A DNA stretch of 32,197 bases from NCBI GenBank assembly GCA_026991555.1, contig JALXBI010000123.1, positions 1 through 32,197 of the forward strand. The letters run 5' to 3'. The notes below the pieces were generated by a model that was not told the origin of the DNA, ran no database searches, and was given only the letters and a program-made list of their open reading frames with translations. Each line of letters starts with the position of its first letter. Positions within the stretch are counted from its first letter, which is position 1. The translations under genes and the position numbers were made by a program. Shown piece by piece: positions 16,583 to 24,851 of the stretch. Source of the stretch: Candidatus Aminicenantota bacterium. Lineage in GTDB: Bacteria; Acidobacteriota; Aminicenantia; S016-38.

Positions 16583-17367
16583 AACTTCTGATAATAGCAG
16601 GCGAGGGAGAACTCCCTAAGGAAGTCTCTAAGGGAGCCCTTTCCCAGGGATACCAGGTGGTGGTTTTCAATTTTTCCCCTTCTCCCTTTGAGGGGAAAGA
16701 GGTTTATAACTTCAAACTTGAAGAACTTCCCAGGGCTCTGAGGCTCCTGGAGAAAATCTCCCCTGACCAGGCAGTAATGGCTGGAAAGGTTGAGCACAAA
16801 CTTGCCTTTTCCTCCCTCATAAAAAACCCTTCTCTCATTCCCATTGTAAAGAGGTTAAGAGGAAAAAGACCCTTGGAAATACTCCAGAGTCTGGGAGAAT
16901 TGCTGGAGGAAAGGGGGGTGAAAATGGTCTCTCCCCTTGAGTTCGTTTCCCACTTAGTCGCCCAGCAGGGAGAGCGGGTGGGGAAGTTTTCGGAGGATGA
17001 GATAGAGCAGGTTCGTATGGCCTTTTCCACAGCAAAAAAAATAGCAGAAATGGACATAGGACAGAGCATAGCCTGGAAGGAAGGGGCGGTGGTGGCAGTG
17101 GAGGCCATGGAGGGAACCGACGAGATGATAAGGAGGGCAGGGAAATTGGTAAGGGATTTCATGGTGGTTAAGGTAAGCAGACCAGCCCAGGACCTTCGCT
17201 ACGACCTCCCTGTGGTGGGCCTTTCTACCTTTATGGCCCTTGAAGAGGCCGGGGCAAAGAGCTTGGTTATTGAGGAGGGAAGAACCCTTTTCCTCCAGAG
17301 GGAGGAAAGTTTAAAATTGGCCAAGAAAAACGGAATAAAGGTGATATCGTGGAAAGAATCAAATTAG
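16579..17367 (+). CDS. lpxI: UDP-2,3-diacylglucosamine pyrophosphatase LpxI
   Basis: Hydrolyses UDP-2,3-diacylglucosamine to lipid X plus UMP; it replaces the unrelated LpxH of E. coli. The 262 residues start with IIAGEGELPKEV (family: AGxGxLP) and contain VVAVEAMEGTDEMIRRAG near residue 175 and the conserved DLRYDLPVVGLSTF near 208-221, whose second Asp matches the catalytic Asp of Caulobacter LpxI. It overlaps lpxA by 4 bases and the next gene by 19. lpxB, the usual downstream partner, is not present. Confidence 0.93.
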   Translation: MKLLIIAGEGELPKEVSKGALSQGYQVVVFNFSPSPFEGKEVYNFKLEELPRALRLLEKISPDQAVMAGKVEHKLAFSSLIKNPSLIPIVKRLRGKRPLEILQSLGELLEERGVKMVSPLEFVSHLVAQQGERVGKFSEDEIEQVRMAFSTAKKIAEMDIGQSIAWKEGAVVAVEAMEGTDEMIRRAGKLVRDFMVVKVSRPAQDLRYDLPVVGLSTFMALEEAGAKSLVIEEGRTLFLQREESLKLAKKNGIKVISWKESN

Positions 17368-18260
17368 CTGTAGTGGGGGTGGGAAAACTGGGAAGCCTTC
17401 ACTCCAGGGTAATTTCTCAAATGCAGCAGGCGGAACTGGTATATGTGGTGGATATTATAAAGGAAAGGGCAGAGGAAGTGGGTTCCGAATATTCCGCAGA
17501 ACCCCTGCTGGATTACCGTCAGGTAAAGGATGTGGACGGGGTGGTAATAGCCACCCCTACCTATGCCCATTACGAGATAGCCAGCTATTTTCTGCAAAGG
17601 GGAGTAAACCTGCTGGTGGAAAAGCCCATTGCCTCCTCGGCATCCCAGGCAGAGGAGCTCCTTTCCTTGGCCAGGGAAAAGGGCGTGGTCCTTCATGTTG
17701 GCCATGTGGAAAGGTATAATCCCGCGGCTAAGAAATTATTTGAAATTGAGGAAAAACCCCATTTTATCAGGGCCCAGAGACTTTCCCCCTTTACCGGAAG
17801 GTCCCTGGACATAGATGTGGTTCAGGACCTGATGATCCACGACCTGGAGATAATTCTTTCCCTGCTGGGTGAAGCCCCTGAAATTATCCATGCCTCCGGT
17901 GTCACCTTCGTAACGGATAGGCTGGATTTTGCTACCACGATTCTGAAATTCCCCTCCTGCGTGGCCGAGGTGACTGCCAGCAGAATTTACGATAAGAAGC
18001 TGCGCCGTTTAGACGCCTTTTTCCCCTCGGGCTTATATGTAAAACTTGACTTCGCCCAGAATACCTTTGCCCGTTTCAGGCCCACCATCTACGGGATTGA
18101 AGAGGAATGGACCAGAATAGTTTCCAAGGAACCCCTCAGGGCTCAGATGGAAAGATTTCTGGAAGCCATAAGGGGGAGGGAATCTCTGTGGGACGATACT
18201 GCGGTTCAGGCTCTGAGCCTCGCCGAAAAAATCTCAGCCCGTGCTGAAGGAAATATTTAA
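17349..18260 (+). CDS. Gfo/Idh/MocA family NAD(P)-dependent oxidoreductase, possibly GnnA-like
   Basis: A 303-residue two-domain oxidoreductase: N-terminal Rossmann fold with VGVGKLGSLHSR, then VEKPIA (about 94-99) carrying the catalytic Lys, GHVERYNP, and a C-terminal alpha/beta domain. Start codon is GTG inside lpxI. A gene of this family after lpxA/lpxI occurs in several diderm phyla. In Acidithiobacillus the adjacent GnnA oxidises C3 of UDP-GlcNAc before amination by GnnB to make UDP-GlcNAc3N. No GnnB-type aminotransferase is in the window, so GnnA activity is only a hypothesis. Confidence 0.85.
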   Translation: MERIKLAVVGVGKLGSLHSRVISQMQQAELVYVVDIIKERAEEVGSEYSAEPLLDYRQVKDVDGVVIATPTYAHYEIASYFLQRGVNLLVEKPIASSASQAEELLSLAREKGVVLHVGHVERYNPAAKKLFEIEEKPHFIRAQRLSPFTGRSLDIDVVQDLMIHDLEIILSLLGEAPEIIHASGVTFVTDRLDFATTILKFPSCVAEVTASRIYDKKLRRLDAFFPSGLYVKLDFAQNTFARFRPTIYGIEEEWTRIVSKEPLRAQMERFLEAIRGRESLWDDTAVQALSLAEKISARAEGNI

Positions 18261-19215
18261 ACAGGCTGCCGCCTCGGGAATTCCGGGAGGGGAGGCTCTC
18301 CTGGGCGAGAAGGGAAATCCCGTTTATTACGAAAGTTATGGATTCAGGAGAATAATCCCCGGGCCCGAACCCTGGGAAAAGGACCTTTTCCTTGACCTGG
18401 CTTCCATAACCAAGCCTTTAGTAACTGCCCATCTTATCCTGTGGTTCTCCCAAAAAGGGGAATTATCCCTCCATGAGCCTCTGGGAAAATACATTAACTC
18501 CACCCGCATTGGACAGGTAACTCTTCTGGAACTGGGTTCGCATACCTCAGGGCTTCCGGCATGGGTTCCTCTCTATAAAAAGGGCGCGGGAAGGGAAAAA
18601 ATGAAGAAAGTTCTTTTTTCCCTGGAAGCTAAGGAAAGGGGGAAGGTAAATTATAGCTGCATGGGATACTTCTACCTTGGGCTTGTCATAGAGAAAATAA
18701 CAGGGAAAAGACTGGGGGAGGTGGCCCAGAAGTTTTTCCGCAGTCGAGGAATGGAACTGAGGATGGGAAGGGCAGCCCCTGCGGTCCCCACAGAAGTGGG
18801 AAACGCCTACGAAAAGGAAAGGGCTCCTGATGCAGAGGTGAAATTCAGGGAGCATCTCATAGAGGGGGAAGTCCACGACGGAAATTCCTTTTACTGGGGT
18901 GGCGATGGGGGAAACGCCGGCGCTTTTTTAAGGGCTAAGGAGCTTCTTAAATACCCTGAAATTTTTGACGAACTTGCAGATGCCAGAGGCTATGCCCTTT
19001 CTCCCTTGGCTGAAGGTAGAAGTTTCGGCTGGGAGGTAAGGGGAAGCGTCCTTCTCCATCACGGTTTTACCGGAGGAACCTTAGCCTTTTCCCCGAAAAA
19101 CCATCGCTTGGCCTTCCTTTACCTTAACAGAACCCACCCTAAGGTAAGGTTAAAAGAAATGGAAGAACCCAGGGCGGATTTTCTATCCCGGGCCTTTAAG
19201 TTCTTAAAATCGTAA
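18241..19215 (+). CDS. Beta-lactamase-like serine hydrolase
   Basis: A 324-residue member of the class C beta-lactamase/DD-peptidase-like family; targets may be esters, D-amino acid peptides or peptidoglycan fragments, not necessarily beta-lactams. The SxxK motif is SITK near residue 57, in ASITKPLV. The expected YxN reads YSC in NYSCMGYFYLG, losing the Asn. The third box is HHGFTGG instead of KTG. There is no signal peptide with the GTG start at 18241, which overlaps the preceding gene by 20 bases, so it is probably cytosolic. Last gene of the envelope run. Confidence 0.78.
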   Translation: MLKEIFKQAAASGIPGGEALLGEKGNPVYYESYGFRRIIPGPEPWEKDLFLDLASITKPLVTAHLILWFSQKGELSLHEPLGKYINSTRIGQVTLLELGSHTSGLPAWVPLYKKGAGREKMKKVLFSLEAKERGKVNYSCMGYFYLGLVIEKITGKRLGEVAQKFFRSRGMELRMGRAAPAVPTEVGNAYEKERAPDAEVKFREHLIEGEVHDGNSFYWGGDGGNAGAFLRAKELLKYPEIFDELADARGYALSPLAEGRSFGWEVRGSVLLHHGFTGGTLAFSPKNHRLAFLYLNRTHPKVRLKEMEEPRADFLSRAFKFLKS

Positions 19216-19232
19216 AAAAATCCTTATTTCCG

Positions 19233-19238
19233 TATAAT
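19233..19238 (+). promoter_or_regulatory. -10 box 6 bases before the M1 peptidase ATG (leaderless promoter)
   Basis: Perfect TATAAT followed by TGGAAT and then the ATG at 19245. Transcription about 7 bases after the -10 would start on the ATG itself. No Shine-Dalgarno sequence is present. Confidence 0.6.
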
Positions 19239-19244
19239 TGGAAT

Positions 19245-21029
19245 ATGAGGAAACTAATATTTTTCTTAGCTCCCCTTTTTCTATTTTCCGGGGTCACATC
19301 CTATAAAATGGAAGTGACCCTGGAAATAAAGGGAAGGTATAAGGTTTTCGTAAAGGGAAGGGAAGTTATTCAGTGGGAAAACAACGCTAAGGTCCCGGTG
19401 GATAGGATTCCCTTTCATCTTTACCAGAATGCCTTCAGGAAGGGCTCTTCCTTTATGAAGGAAATCGGAGGTCTTCCCCGCAAATGGAAAAAACACGAAG
19501 AATGGTGGGGAAAGGAAGAAATCAAAAGGATAACGGTAAACGGAAAGGACCTGACAGGCACCCTTAAGTTCGTCCAACCCGATGACGGGAATGCAGAGGA
19601 CAGAACCGTGGCAGAAATCACCCTTCCTGAGCCTGCAAAACCCGGGGATCAGCTCACCATTGAGGTGGAGTTTGTCACCAAATTGCCCAAGGCCTTTGCC
19701 CGCTCCGGTTCTGGCGTCGGGTATTATTTCGTATCCCAGTGGTTTCCCAAACCCGGGGTTCTCCTTGACGACGGAAAATGGGTATGCCACCAATATCACA
19801 GAAATGGCGAGTTCTTTTCGGATTTCTCCACCTATGAGGTTAAAATTAAAGCCCCATCCCATCTGGTAATAACCGCCAATGGTGAACTGGTAAAACAGGA
19901 GAAGTCCGGGAAAAACCAGCTCCTTCTCTTCCGCCAGGAACGGGTTCACGACTTCGTATGGGTAGCGGATAAGGACTTTATAAAGGTGGAAGACAGGTTT
20001 TCCTCTCCCAAGCAGCCAGAGGTAAAAATTCTCCTTTTCATTCAGCCGGCTCATCTCAGGCAAAAGGGAAGATATCTTGAAGCCATAAAGAGGGCGTTGA
20101 AGTTCTATTCCGAAAAAATAGGCCCCTATCCCTACAAAAGGATAACCATCATAGACCCGGACATATCGGCCATGAGGACCTCAGGCATGGAATACCCCAC
20201 CCTAATAACAGGGGGGAGCCTGTATCTTCTTCCTAAGGGGATAAAATTTACCGAAGACGTTACCATCCACGAGTTCGGACATCAGTACTGGTACGGGGTG
20301 GTGGCAAACAACGAAACCGACGAAGCATGGCTCGACGAAGGGGTCAACACCTTTTTTGAGGAGAACATCATGGACACATATCCATGGTTTTTTGACATTC
20401 TGGGCCACAAAGCCAGGGACAGCGAAAGGCTGAGGCTTGGCTACATAAAATCCACCTATGCGGATCCCATAATTACCCCATCCTGGAAGTTCTTCCCAGG
20501 AAGTTATTCTGCCAATGTTTACATAAAGGCAGCCCTGACCCTTGAAACATGGAAAAGGCTTGTAGGGGAAGACAAGTTTTTCTCGGCCCTTAGAGAATAT
20601 TACAAAAAATACGCCTTTTCCCATCCTACATCTTCCGATTTCTTCAATACCATGGAGCAATACTTAGGGGATTGGTCAGGACTATGGAAGCCCATGTTTT
20701 ACCGAGCGGGAAAGGTAAACTGGAAGGTTTACGGGATCTGGGGCAAGGAGGTCATCCTGCTCAGGCAAGGCCTGGATGTGGAGGTTCCCGTGGAAGTGGA
20801 GGTGGAAACTCAGGATGGCGAGAAGCACAGGTTCGTGTGGGAGGGTAAATGGTTGAAAAAAAACTTCAGGAAGAAAATTGTTAAGGTAACTATAGATCCT
20901 GATGAGAAATTGATGATTGATGCCAATCCCTTTGACAACCGCTGGGCCAGGAAATCCCCCGTCGCCTCCCGCTTAGCCTGGCATCTCCTGGTGAACATCC
21001 AGGCCATATTTTTGAATCTATTACCTTAG
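19245..21029 (+). CDS. Secreted M1-family (gluzincin) metallopeptidase
   Basis: A 594-residue zinc aminopeptidase-like protein. A signal peptide (about 1-19) leads into an N-terminal beta domain, then the catalytic domain with HEFGHQYW near residues 342-349 and the downstream ligand Glu in DEAWLDEGVNTFFEE near 361-375. GMEYPTLI corresponds to the GAMEN region in altered form. The C-terminal beta region is short and ends in a hydrophobic stretch (AWHLLVNIQAIFLNLLP) that may be a membrane anchor. Likely periplasmic. The membrane protein gene follows after 9 bases. Confidence 0.9.
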   Translation: MRKLIFFLAPLFLFSGVTSYKMEVTLEIKGRYKVFVKGREVIQWENNAKVPVDRIPFHLYQNAFRKGSSFMKEIGGLPRKWKKHEEWWGKEEIKRITVNGKDLTGTLKFVQPDDGNAEDRTVAEITLPEPAKPGDQLTIEVEFVTKLPKAFARSGSGVGYYFVSQWFPKPGVLLDDGKWVCHQYHRNGEFFSDFSTYEVKIKAPSHLVITANGELVKQEKSGKNQLLLFRQERVHDFVWVADKDFIKVEDRFSSPKQPEVKILLFIQPAHLRQKGRYLEAIKRALKFYSEKIGPYPYKRITIIDPDISAMRTSGMEYPTLITGGSLYLLPKGIKFTEDVTIHEFGHQYWYGVVANNETDEAWLDEGVNTFFEENIMDTYPWFFDILGHKARDSERLRLGYIKSTYADPIITPSWKFFPGSYSANVYIKAALTLETWKRLVGEDKFFSALREYYKKYAFSHPTSSDFFNTMEQYLGDWSGLWKPMFYRAGKVNWKVYGIWGKEVILLRQGLDVEVPVEVEVETQDGEKHRFVWEGKWLKKNFRKKIVKVTIDPDEKLMIDANPFDNRWARKSPVASRLAWHLLVNIQAIFLNLLP

Positions 21030-21038
21030 GAGAGCAAA

Positions 21039-21836
21039 ATGAAGGGAATACTAACATATCTGGAGGGTTTAAAGGAAGCGGCATGGGAATTGAGGTATAG
21101 CCTCTACATATGGCTTTTATCCCTGGGCTTTTCCCTTTCAATCTACATTCCTGTTACCAAGTTTTTCTCCCGCAGGGTGGGACATTTCTCCGACTGGGCC
21201 TATCTTCAAGAACATCCGGCCTATATATCCCTGCTCTATTCCGATTGGGGGCTTCTCTTTTCCTTTGTGTTTTCTCTGTTTCTTATCTTCTACATAGCCA
21301 GTTTAATAGTAGAAGGGGGAATATGGGCTGGAATTTTGAGAAGGGAGCCCTTTTCCCACTGGAGACGGTATTTTTCAAGGTTTTTGCTCCTTGAGATTCT
21401 AACCCCCATAGTTTATCTACCCTTCCTGGTCATTGCAGGGGCCCTGGCCCTTCTTCTAAAACCCATACCTTATTATCATGAAAAGGTATTCTCGTGGGCC
21501 GTGATAATTTACCTTCTTATCCTGATATTTCTCATTTTCCTGGCCTCGGTTACCAAGGATTACGCCAAGATTTCCGTGGTAAGGGACAATTCCTCGTGCT
21601 TGCGGGCCATATTTTACGCCTGGAAAGTAGGGTTCAGCCGCTGGTTCTCCTCCGCAATTATGGGAATTCTCGCTTTTGTTCTTTGGGCTATTCCCTTCTT
21701 CCTGTTTAAGGACCTGTTTTCTTCCCTCCCGTCCTTTCTTTTCTTCCTCCTCCTTCAAATTCCTCTGCTTCTAAAAGCCTACACAAGGGTTTCCCTTTTC
21801 TACGGGGAGAAATACCTGAGCCGGAACTTTTCCTGA
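21039..21836 (+). CDS. Multi-pass membrane protein of unknown function
   Basis: A 265-residue protein not recognised as a named family. About six hydrophobic spans are visible (near 22-42, 70-95, 110-140, 145-170, 200-225, 228-250), with Arg/Lys-rich loops such as RREPFSHWRRYF. The overall look is like DUF4013-type or glycerophosphodiesterase membrane-domain proteins, without proof. AGGAGAG precedes the ATG. It is probably co-transcribed with the M1 peptidase; a role as its membrane partner is possible but unsupported. Confidence 0.75.
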   Translation: MKGILTYLEGLKEAAWELRYSLYIWLLSLGFSLSIYIPVTKFFSRRVGHFSDWAYLQEHPAYISLLYSDWGLLFSFVFSLFLIFYIASLIVEGGIWAGILRREPFSHWRRYFSRFLLLEILTPIVYLPFLVIAGALALLLKPIPYYHEKVFSWAVIIYLLILIFLIFLASVTKDYAKISVVRDNSSCLRAIFYAWKVGFSRWFSSAIMGILAFVLWAIPFFLFKDLFSSLPSFLFFLLLQIPLLLKAYTRVSLFYGEKYLSRNFS

Positions 21837-21840
21837 GTTA

Positions 21841-21846
21841 TATAAT
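21841..21846 (+). promoter_or_regulatory. -10 box 6 bases before the znuA-like ATG (leaderless promoter)
   Basis: Perfect TATAAT, then AAACCT and ATG at 21853. No Shine-Dalgarno sequence lies between. Same geometry as at 19233 and 24840. Confidence 0.6.
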
Positions 21847-21852
21847 AAACCT

Positions 21853-22626
21853 ATGAAAAAGGTCGTTTTTTTTCTTTTCCCGCTGCTTCTCTTCTCTCAG
21901 GTAGCCGTCTCCATAAAGCCACTGGCCTTAGTGGTAAGGGAAATCTATCCGGGAAAGGTAATGGTGGTCGTTCCCCCGAACCGTTCCCCCCATATTTTCT
22001 CCCCAAGCCCGGGCCAGGTCAGAGAAATACTCAGAGCAAAACTCCTGTTCAAAATAGGAGCTGGTCTTGAACCATGGAGCATTCCCTCGGCAAGGGAAGT
22101 GGAACTTTCTGCTGCCGTTTCCCTGATTTCCAAAGAGGGAAAGCCCAATCCCCATTACTGGCTTTCCCCCAAAAGAATGCTACAGGCCCTCGATTTAATG
22201 GAAAAAGTCCTGGAGGATGCTTTTCCCCAACTCAGGAAGGAGATCAGAAAAAGGGCTGAAAGGGAGAGGGAAAAACTTGAGGCCCTGGACCGCCGGGTGG
22301 CTGCTCTTCTTTCTCCTGTAAGGAACAGGATGCTGATTCTTTACAGGCCTGCCTGGCTATACTTGGTGAAAGACTATGGCTTCCCAGAGCCTGAAATTCT
22401 TACCTCAGACCCATCCCGGCCACCGGCCCCTTCAGGACTCGGAAAAATTAAGGGAGACCTTCTTATATGCGATCCCTCCCTTCCCCGGGAAAAAGCCAAA
22501 GTCCTATCCCGGTGGCTGAGAGTTCCCCTTGTTTACTTGGATCCCCTGGCCAGCTTCAGGGATTATTCTTCCTACAGCGAATTCATTCTGGAAAATGTCA
22601 CGAAATTAGCAGAGGCCCTCAAATGA
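21853..22626 (+). CDS. ZnuA/TroA-family metal ABC transporter substrate-binding protein, one ligand His replaced
   Basis: A 257-residue cluster A-I binding protein. Signal peptide about 1-19, then SIKPLALVV, the first ligand region SPHIFSP, the second PHYWLSP and a long linking helix (about 110-150). The third site, FHDAYGYF in E. coli ZnuA, aligns with LYRPAWLYL, putting Arg where the third His should be. The final acidic ligand in LDPL is kept. There is no His-rich loop. With the znuB/znuC-type genes behind it, it should deliver a divalent metal, but metal choice is uncertain. Confidence 0.87.
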   Translation: MKKVVFFLFPLLLFSQVAVSIKPLALVVREIYPGKVMVVVPPNRSPHIFSPSPGQVREILRAKLLFKIGAGLEPWSIPSAREVELSAAVSLISKEGKPNPHYWLSPKRMLQALDLMEKVLEDAFPQLRKEIRKRAEREREKLEALDRRVAALLSPVRNRMLILYRPAWLYLVKDYGFPEPEILTSDPSRPPAPSGLGKIKGDLLICDPSLPREKAKVLSRWLRVPLVYLDPLASFRDYSSYSEFILENVTKLAEALK

Positions 22627-23393
22627 AAGCTCTGGAAGTAAGGAAAGTGTGGTTTACATACCAGAGCGAGCCTGTATTAAAGAACATAAACTTCAGCGTT
22701 GAGGAAGGGGAACTGGTGGCCATTCTGGGGCCCAACGGGGCAGGAAAAACCACCCTGCTCAAGATAATCCTGGGCTTGCTTAAACCCCAGAAGGGAGAAG
22801 TCAGGATTTTCGGACTCCCCCCTGAAAAAGCCAGGGGTATTGTGGGTTATGTGCCCCAGAATCTTTCTCCAAATCGGAGGATGCCCATAACAGCAGAGGC
22901 GGTGGTTCTCATGGGAGCCTACAGGGGCTTCCTGAAACCCCTGGGAAAGGAAATCCGTAGGGCAGTGGAAGAAGTCCTCCAACAGGTGGGAATGATAGCC
23001 TTCAGAAAGAGGCTTTTCGGGGAACTTTCCGGGGGACAAAGGCAGAGGGTTCTCATTGCAAGGGCCCTGGTGAGAAGGCCAAAACTGTTAATCCTGGACG
23101 AGCCGGAAACCGGCCTGGACCCCTCCTTTCAGGAGGGATTTTACAAACTCCTTCTCAGGGTAAAGCAGGCCTACGGCACCACTATTTTAATCGTAACCCA
23201 CGATGTCATGGCAGTATCCCAGCGGGTCTCTTCTATAGCGTGTCTGAACAGGGAACTGGTAGCCCATGGAAGACCACAGGAGGTTCTAACTGGGGAAAAT
23301 CTAAAATGCCTCTACGGGGAAGCAGCGGCCTATTTCGGACACGGTCCTGCCCCACACATGGTGGTGGAGGAACACAGTGGCGGAAATTTTTAG
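22623..23393 (+). CDS. znuC: Metal ABC transporter ATP-binding protein (ZnuC-like)
   Basis: A 256-residue ATPase with Walker A GPNGAGKTT near 36-44, Q-loop VGYVPQN, signature LSGGQRQRVLIARAL, Walker B LLILDEPETGLD and the THD H-loop. The frame is open further upstream, but the ATG at 22623 overlaps the substrate-binding protein stop (ATGA) and gives the usual N-terminus. It overlaps the permease gene by 17 bases. Zinc, manganese or iron are possible cargo. Confidence 0.92.
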   Translation: MKALEVRKVWFTYQSEPVLKNINFSVEEGELVAILGPNGAGKTTLLKIILGLLKPQKGEVRIFGLPPEKARGIVGYVPQNLSPNRRMPITAEAVVLMGAYRGFLKPLGKEIRRAVEEVLQQVGMIAFRKRLFGELSGGQRQRVLIARALVRRPKLLILDEPETGLDPSFQEGFYKLLLRVKQAYGTTILIVTHDVMAVSQRVSSIACLNRELVAHGRPQEVLTGENLKCLYGEAAAYFGHGPAPHMVVEEHSGGNF

Positions 23394-24183
23394 CCTTCCC
23401 TTTATGAGAAATGCCCTTCTGGCAGGGCTTGCAGTTTCGGTAGCAGCAGCCCTGATAGGAAGTTTCGTGGTGGCCAGAAGGATGGCCTTTATTGGCGCAG
23501 GAATAGCCCACTCCTCCTTTGCCGGAGTGGTGATTGGCTTTCTCCTGGGAATAAATCCCCTGATTTCAGCAGGTATTTTTGCCTCTTTGACCGGTCTGTC
23601 CATAGGTTTTCTTTCAAGAAACTACAAAATAGAGGAGGAAAGCGCGGTAGGGGTTTTCTTTCCTTTTTCCATGGCCCTGGGAATAATCCTCCTGGGTTTT
23701 GTAAAGGGATTCACCCCTGACATAATGGGCTACCTTTTCGGGGATGTGCTCCTGGTGGGAAAAACCGAGATTTTACTTTCCTTCCTCACCATGGGGCTGG
23801 TTATAGTTTTCTTTCTGATGTTCTTTAGAGAAATGGTTTATTCTACCTTTGACGAGGAAACATCGAGGGTTCTTGGAATAAAGGTGGCTCTGGTCTACTA
23901 CCTTTTCCTTTTCCTCAGTTCAGTAACTATAGTGGTAAGCATAAAGGTAGTGGGAATTATCCTGCTGTCGGGCCTTCTCGTAATCCCCCCTCTTGCTGCC
24001 CTTCAGTTCGCAAAAAACATGAAATCCTATGTAATTTTATCTGTGTTATTCGGAATACTCTCGTCGGTGGGGGGATTGTTCTTATCTTATTGGTTAAACC
24101 TTCCTTCTGGAGCTACCATAATATCTGTAAGTTTCCTCCTTCTCCTTGCTTCCGGACTTACGAGAAAACTGGTTTTCCGGTAA
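23377..24183 (+). CDS. znuB: Metal ABC transporter permease (ZnuB-like)
   Basis: A 268-residue ABC-3 family permease with about eight membrane spans. FMRNALLAGLAVS, RRMAFIGAGIAHSSFAGV and GIILLSGLLVIPPLAAL are family signatures. Start is GTG at 23377, preceded by GGAGG and overlapping the ATPase gene by 17 bases. Last gene of the operon; 16 bases separate it from a convergent gene and no hairpin terminator is visible there. Confidence 0.92.
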   Translation: MAEIFSLPFMRNALLAGLAVSVAAALIGSFVVARRMAFIGAGIAHSSFAGVVIGFLLGINPLISAGIFASLTGLSIGFLSRNYKIEEESAVGVFFPFSMALGIILLGFVKGFTPDIMGYLFGDVLLVGKTEILLSFLTMGLVIVFFLMFFREMVYSTFDEETSRVLGIKVALVYYLFLFLSSVTIVVSIKVVGIILLSGLLVIPPLAALQFAKNMKSYVILSVLFGILSSVGGLFLSYWLNLPSGATIISVSFLLLLASGLTRKLVFR

Positions 24184-24199
24184 ATAAATCCTTGGGCAA

Positions 24200-24769
24200 T
24201 TACTCTTCAAATATAAGCTTCAGGGGTTCCTCTTTGACCTGAGGAAGCTCCCTTATAATTTTGTAGAATTCGATTATGTCCTGGAAGGGACCCTCTACGA
24301 GGTATTCTCCCTCGTAAACATAGGGATGAAGAGGAGCATACATTTCCGTCTGCTCCGCCTCCTTTATGTAAGTCTCCTTCTCGTCGTGTTTCTTTATATA
24401 TTCGGCAGGAAGTTTCTCGATGGCCCTTTTCAGTTTTTCTGCTATTTCCCTGTTGTAAATGGCAAAGCTGAATTTTACTGAAGCCGCTTTTATAGGTCTT
24501 ACAGACCGTAGCCTTAGCCCGAGCCTATCCGTGCACCTTTCTATGCATTTTCTAAGCTCCTCTGCCACATCTCCCCTGACCACGAAGTGGGTAAGATTCT
24601 CCAGCCCAAACCACTCCCTGAGGGAATCAGATAGGGTAGACCTTTCAATTCCCAGGACTTTACTGAAATAAACCACCTCTTCCTCTATTCCCTTTCCTCT
24701 GAGCCACCCATAGACAAATCCCTTGGTTAAAAGCAAAGGCGCTTCCACCACGAATTCATAGAAGGTCAT
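24200..24769 (-). CDS. Conserved-looking protein of unknown function
   Basis: A 189-residue soluble protein I do not recognise. It opens with the aromatic MTFYEFVVEAPLLLTKGFVYG, has mixed alpha/beta character with a basic middle (LRLRSVRPIKAASVKF near 84-99) and two similar-looking hydrophobic-charged helices, and ends acidic. No signal peptide, membrane span or known catalytic motif is seen. The two Cys, at about 74 and 78, form a CIERC pair. AAAGGAGG lies before the ATG and a good promoter precedes it, so it is very likely a real, separately transcribed gene. Confidence 0.72.
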   Translation of the reverse strand: MTFYEFVVEAPLLLTKGFVYGWLRGKGIEEEVVYFSKVLGIERSTLSDSLREWFGLENLTHFVVRGDVAEELRKCIERCTDRLGLRLRSVRPIKAASVKFSFAIYNREIAEKLKRAIEKLPAEYIKKHDEKETYIKEAEQTEMYAPLHPYVYEGEYLVEGPFQDIIEFYKIIRELPQVKEEPLKLIFEE

Positions 24770-24799
24770 TTTTTCCTCCTTTAACCTGTTTAAGAAGCC

Positions 24800-24828
24800 A
24801 TATTACCAGGAGGAGATTTTTTTTTCAA
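24800..24828 (-). promoter_or_regulatory. Sigma-70-type promoter for the 24200-24769 gene
   Basis: On the minus strand TTGAAA (24823-24828), 17-base A-rich spacer, TAATAT (24800-24805). Predicted start near 24793 leaves a leader of about 24 bases that includes AAAGGAGG. Confidence 0.65.
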
Positions 24829-24839
24829 GGCCACGATGG

Positions 24840-24845
24840 TAGAAT
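24840..24845 (+). promoter_or_regulatory. -10 box 6 bases before the ATG at 24852 (leaderless promoter)
   Basis: TAGAAT followed by TTGTCC and ATG. No Shine-Dalgarno sequence lies near the ATG. It is divergent from the minus-strand promoter at 24800-24828. Confidence 0.5.
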
Positions 24846-24851
24846 TTGTCC

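Noticed and set aside
19281-20063. Minus-strand open frame of 260 codons inside the M1 peptidase
   Set aside because: It is antisense to an intact M1 peptidase reading frame and shows no recognisable domain.
22467-22622. 52-residue N-terminal extension of the ZnuC-like ATPase
   Set aside because: It reads through the substrate-binding protein gene in another frame; the ATG at 22623 has the normal ATGA overlap and family N-terminus.
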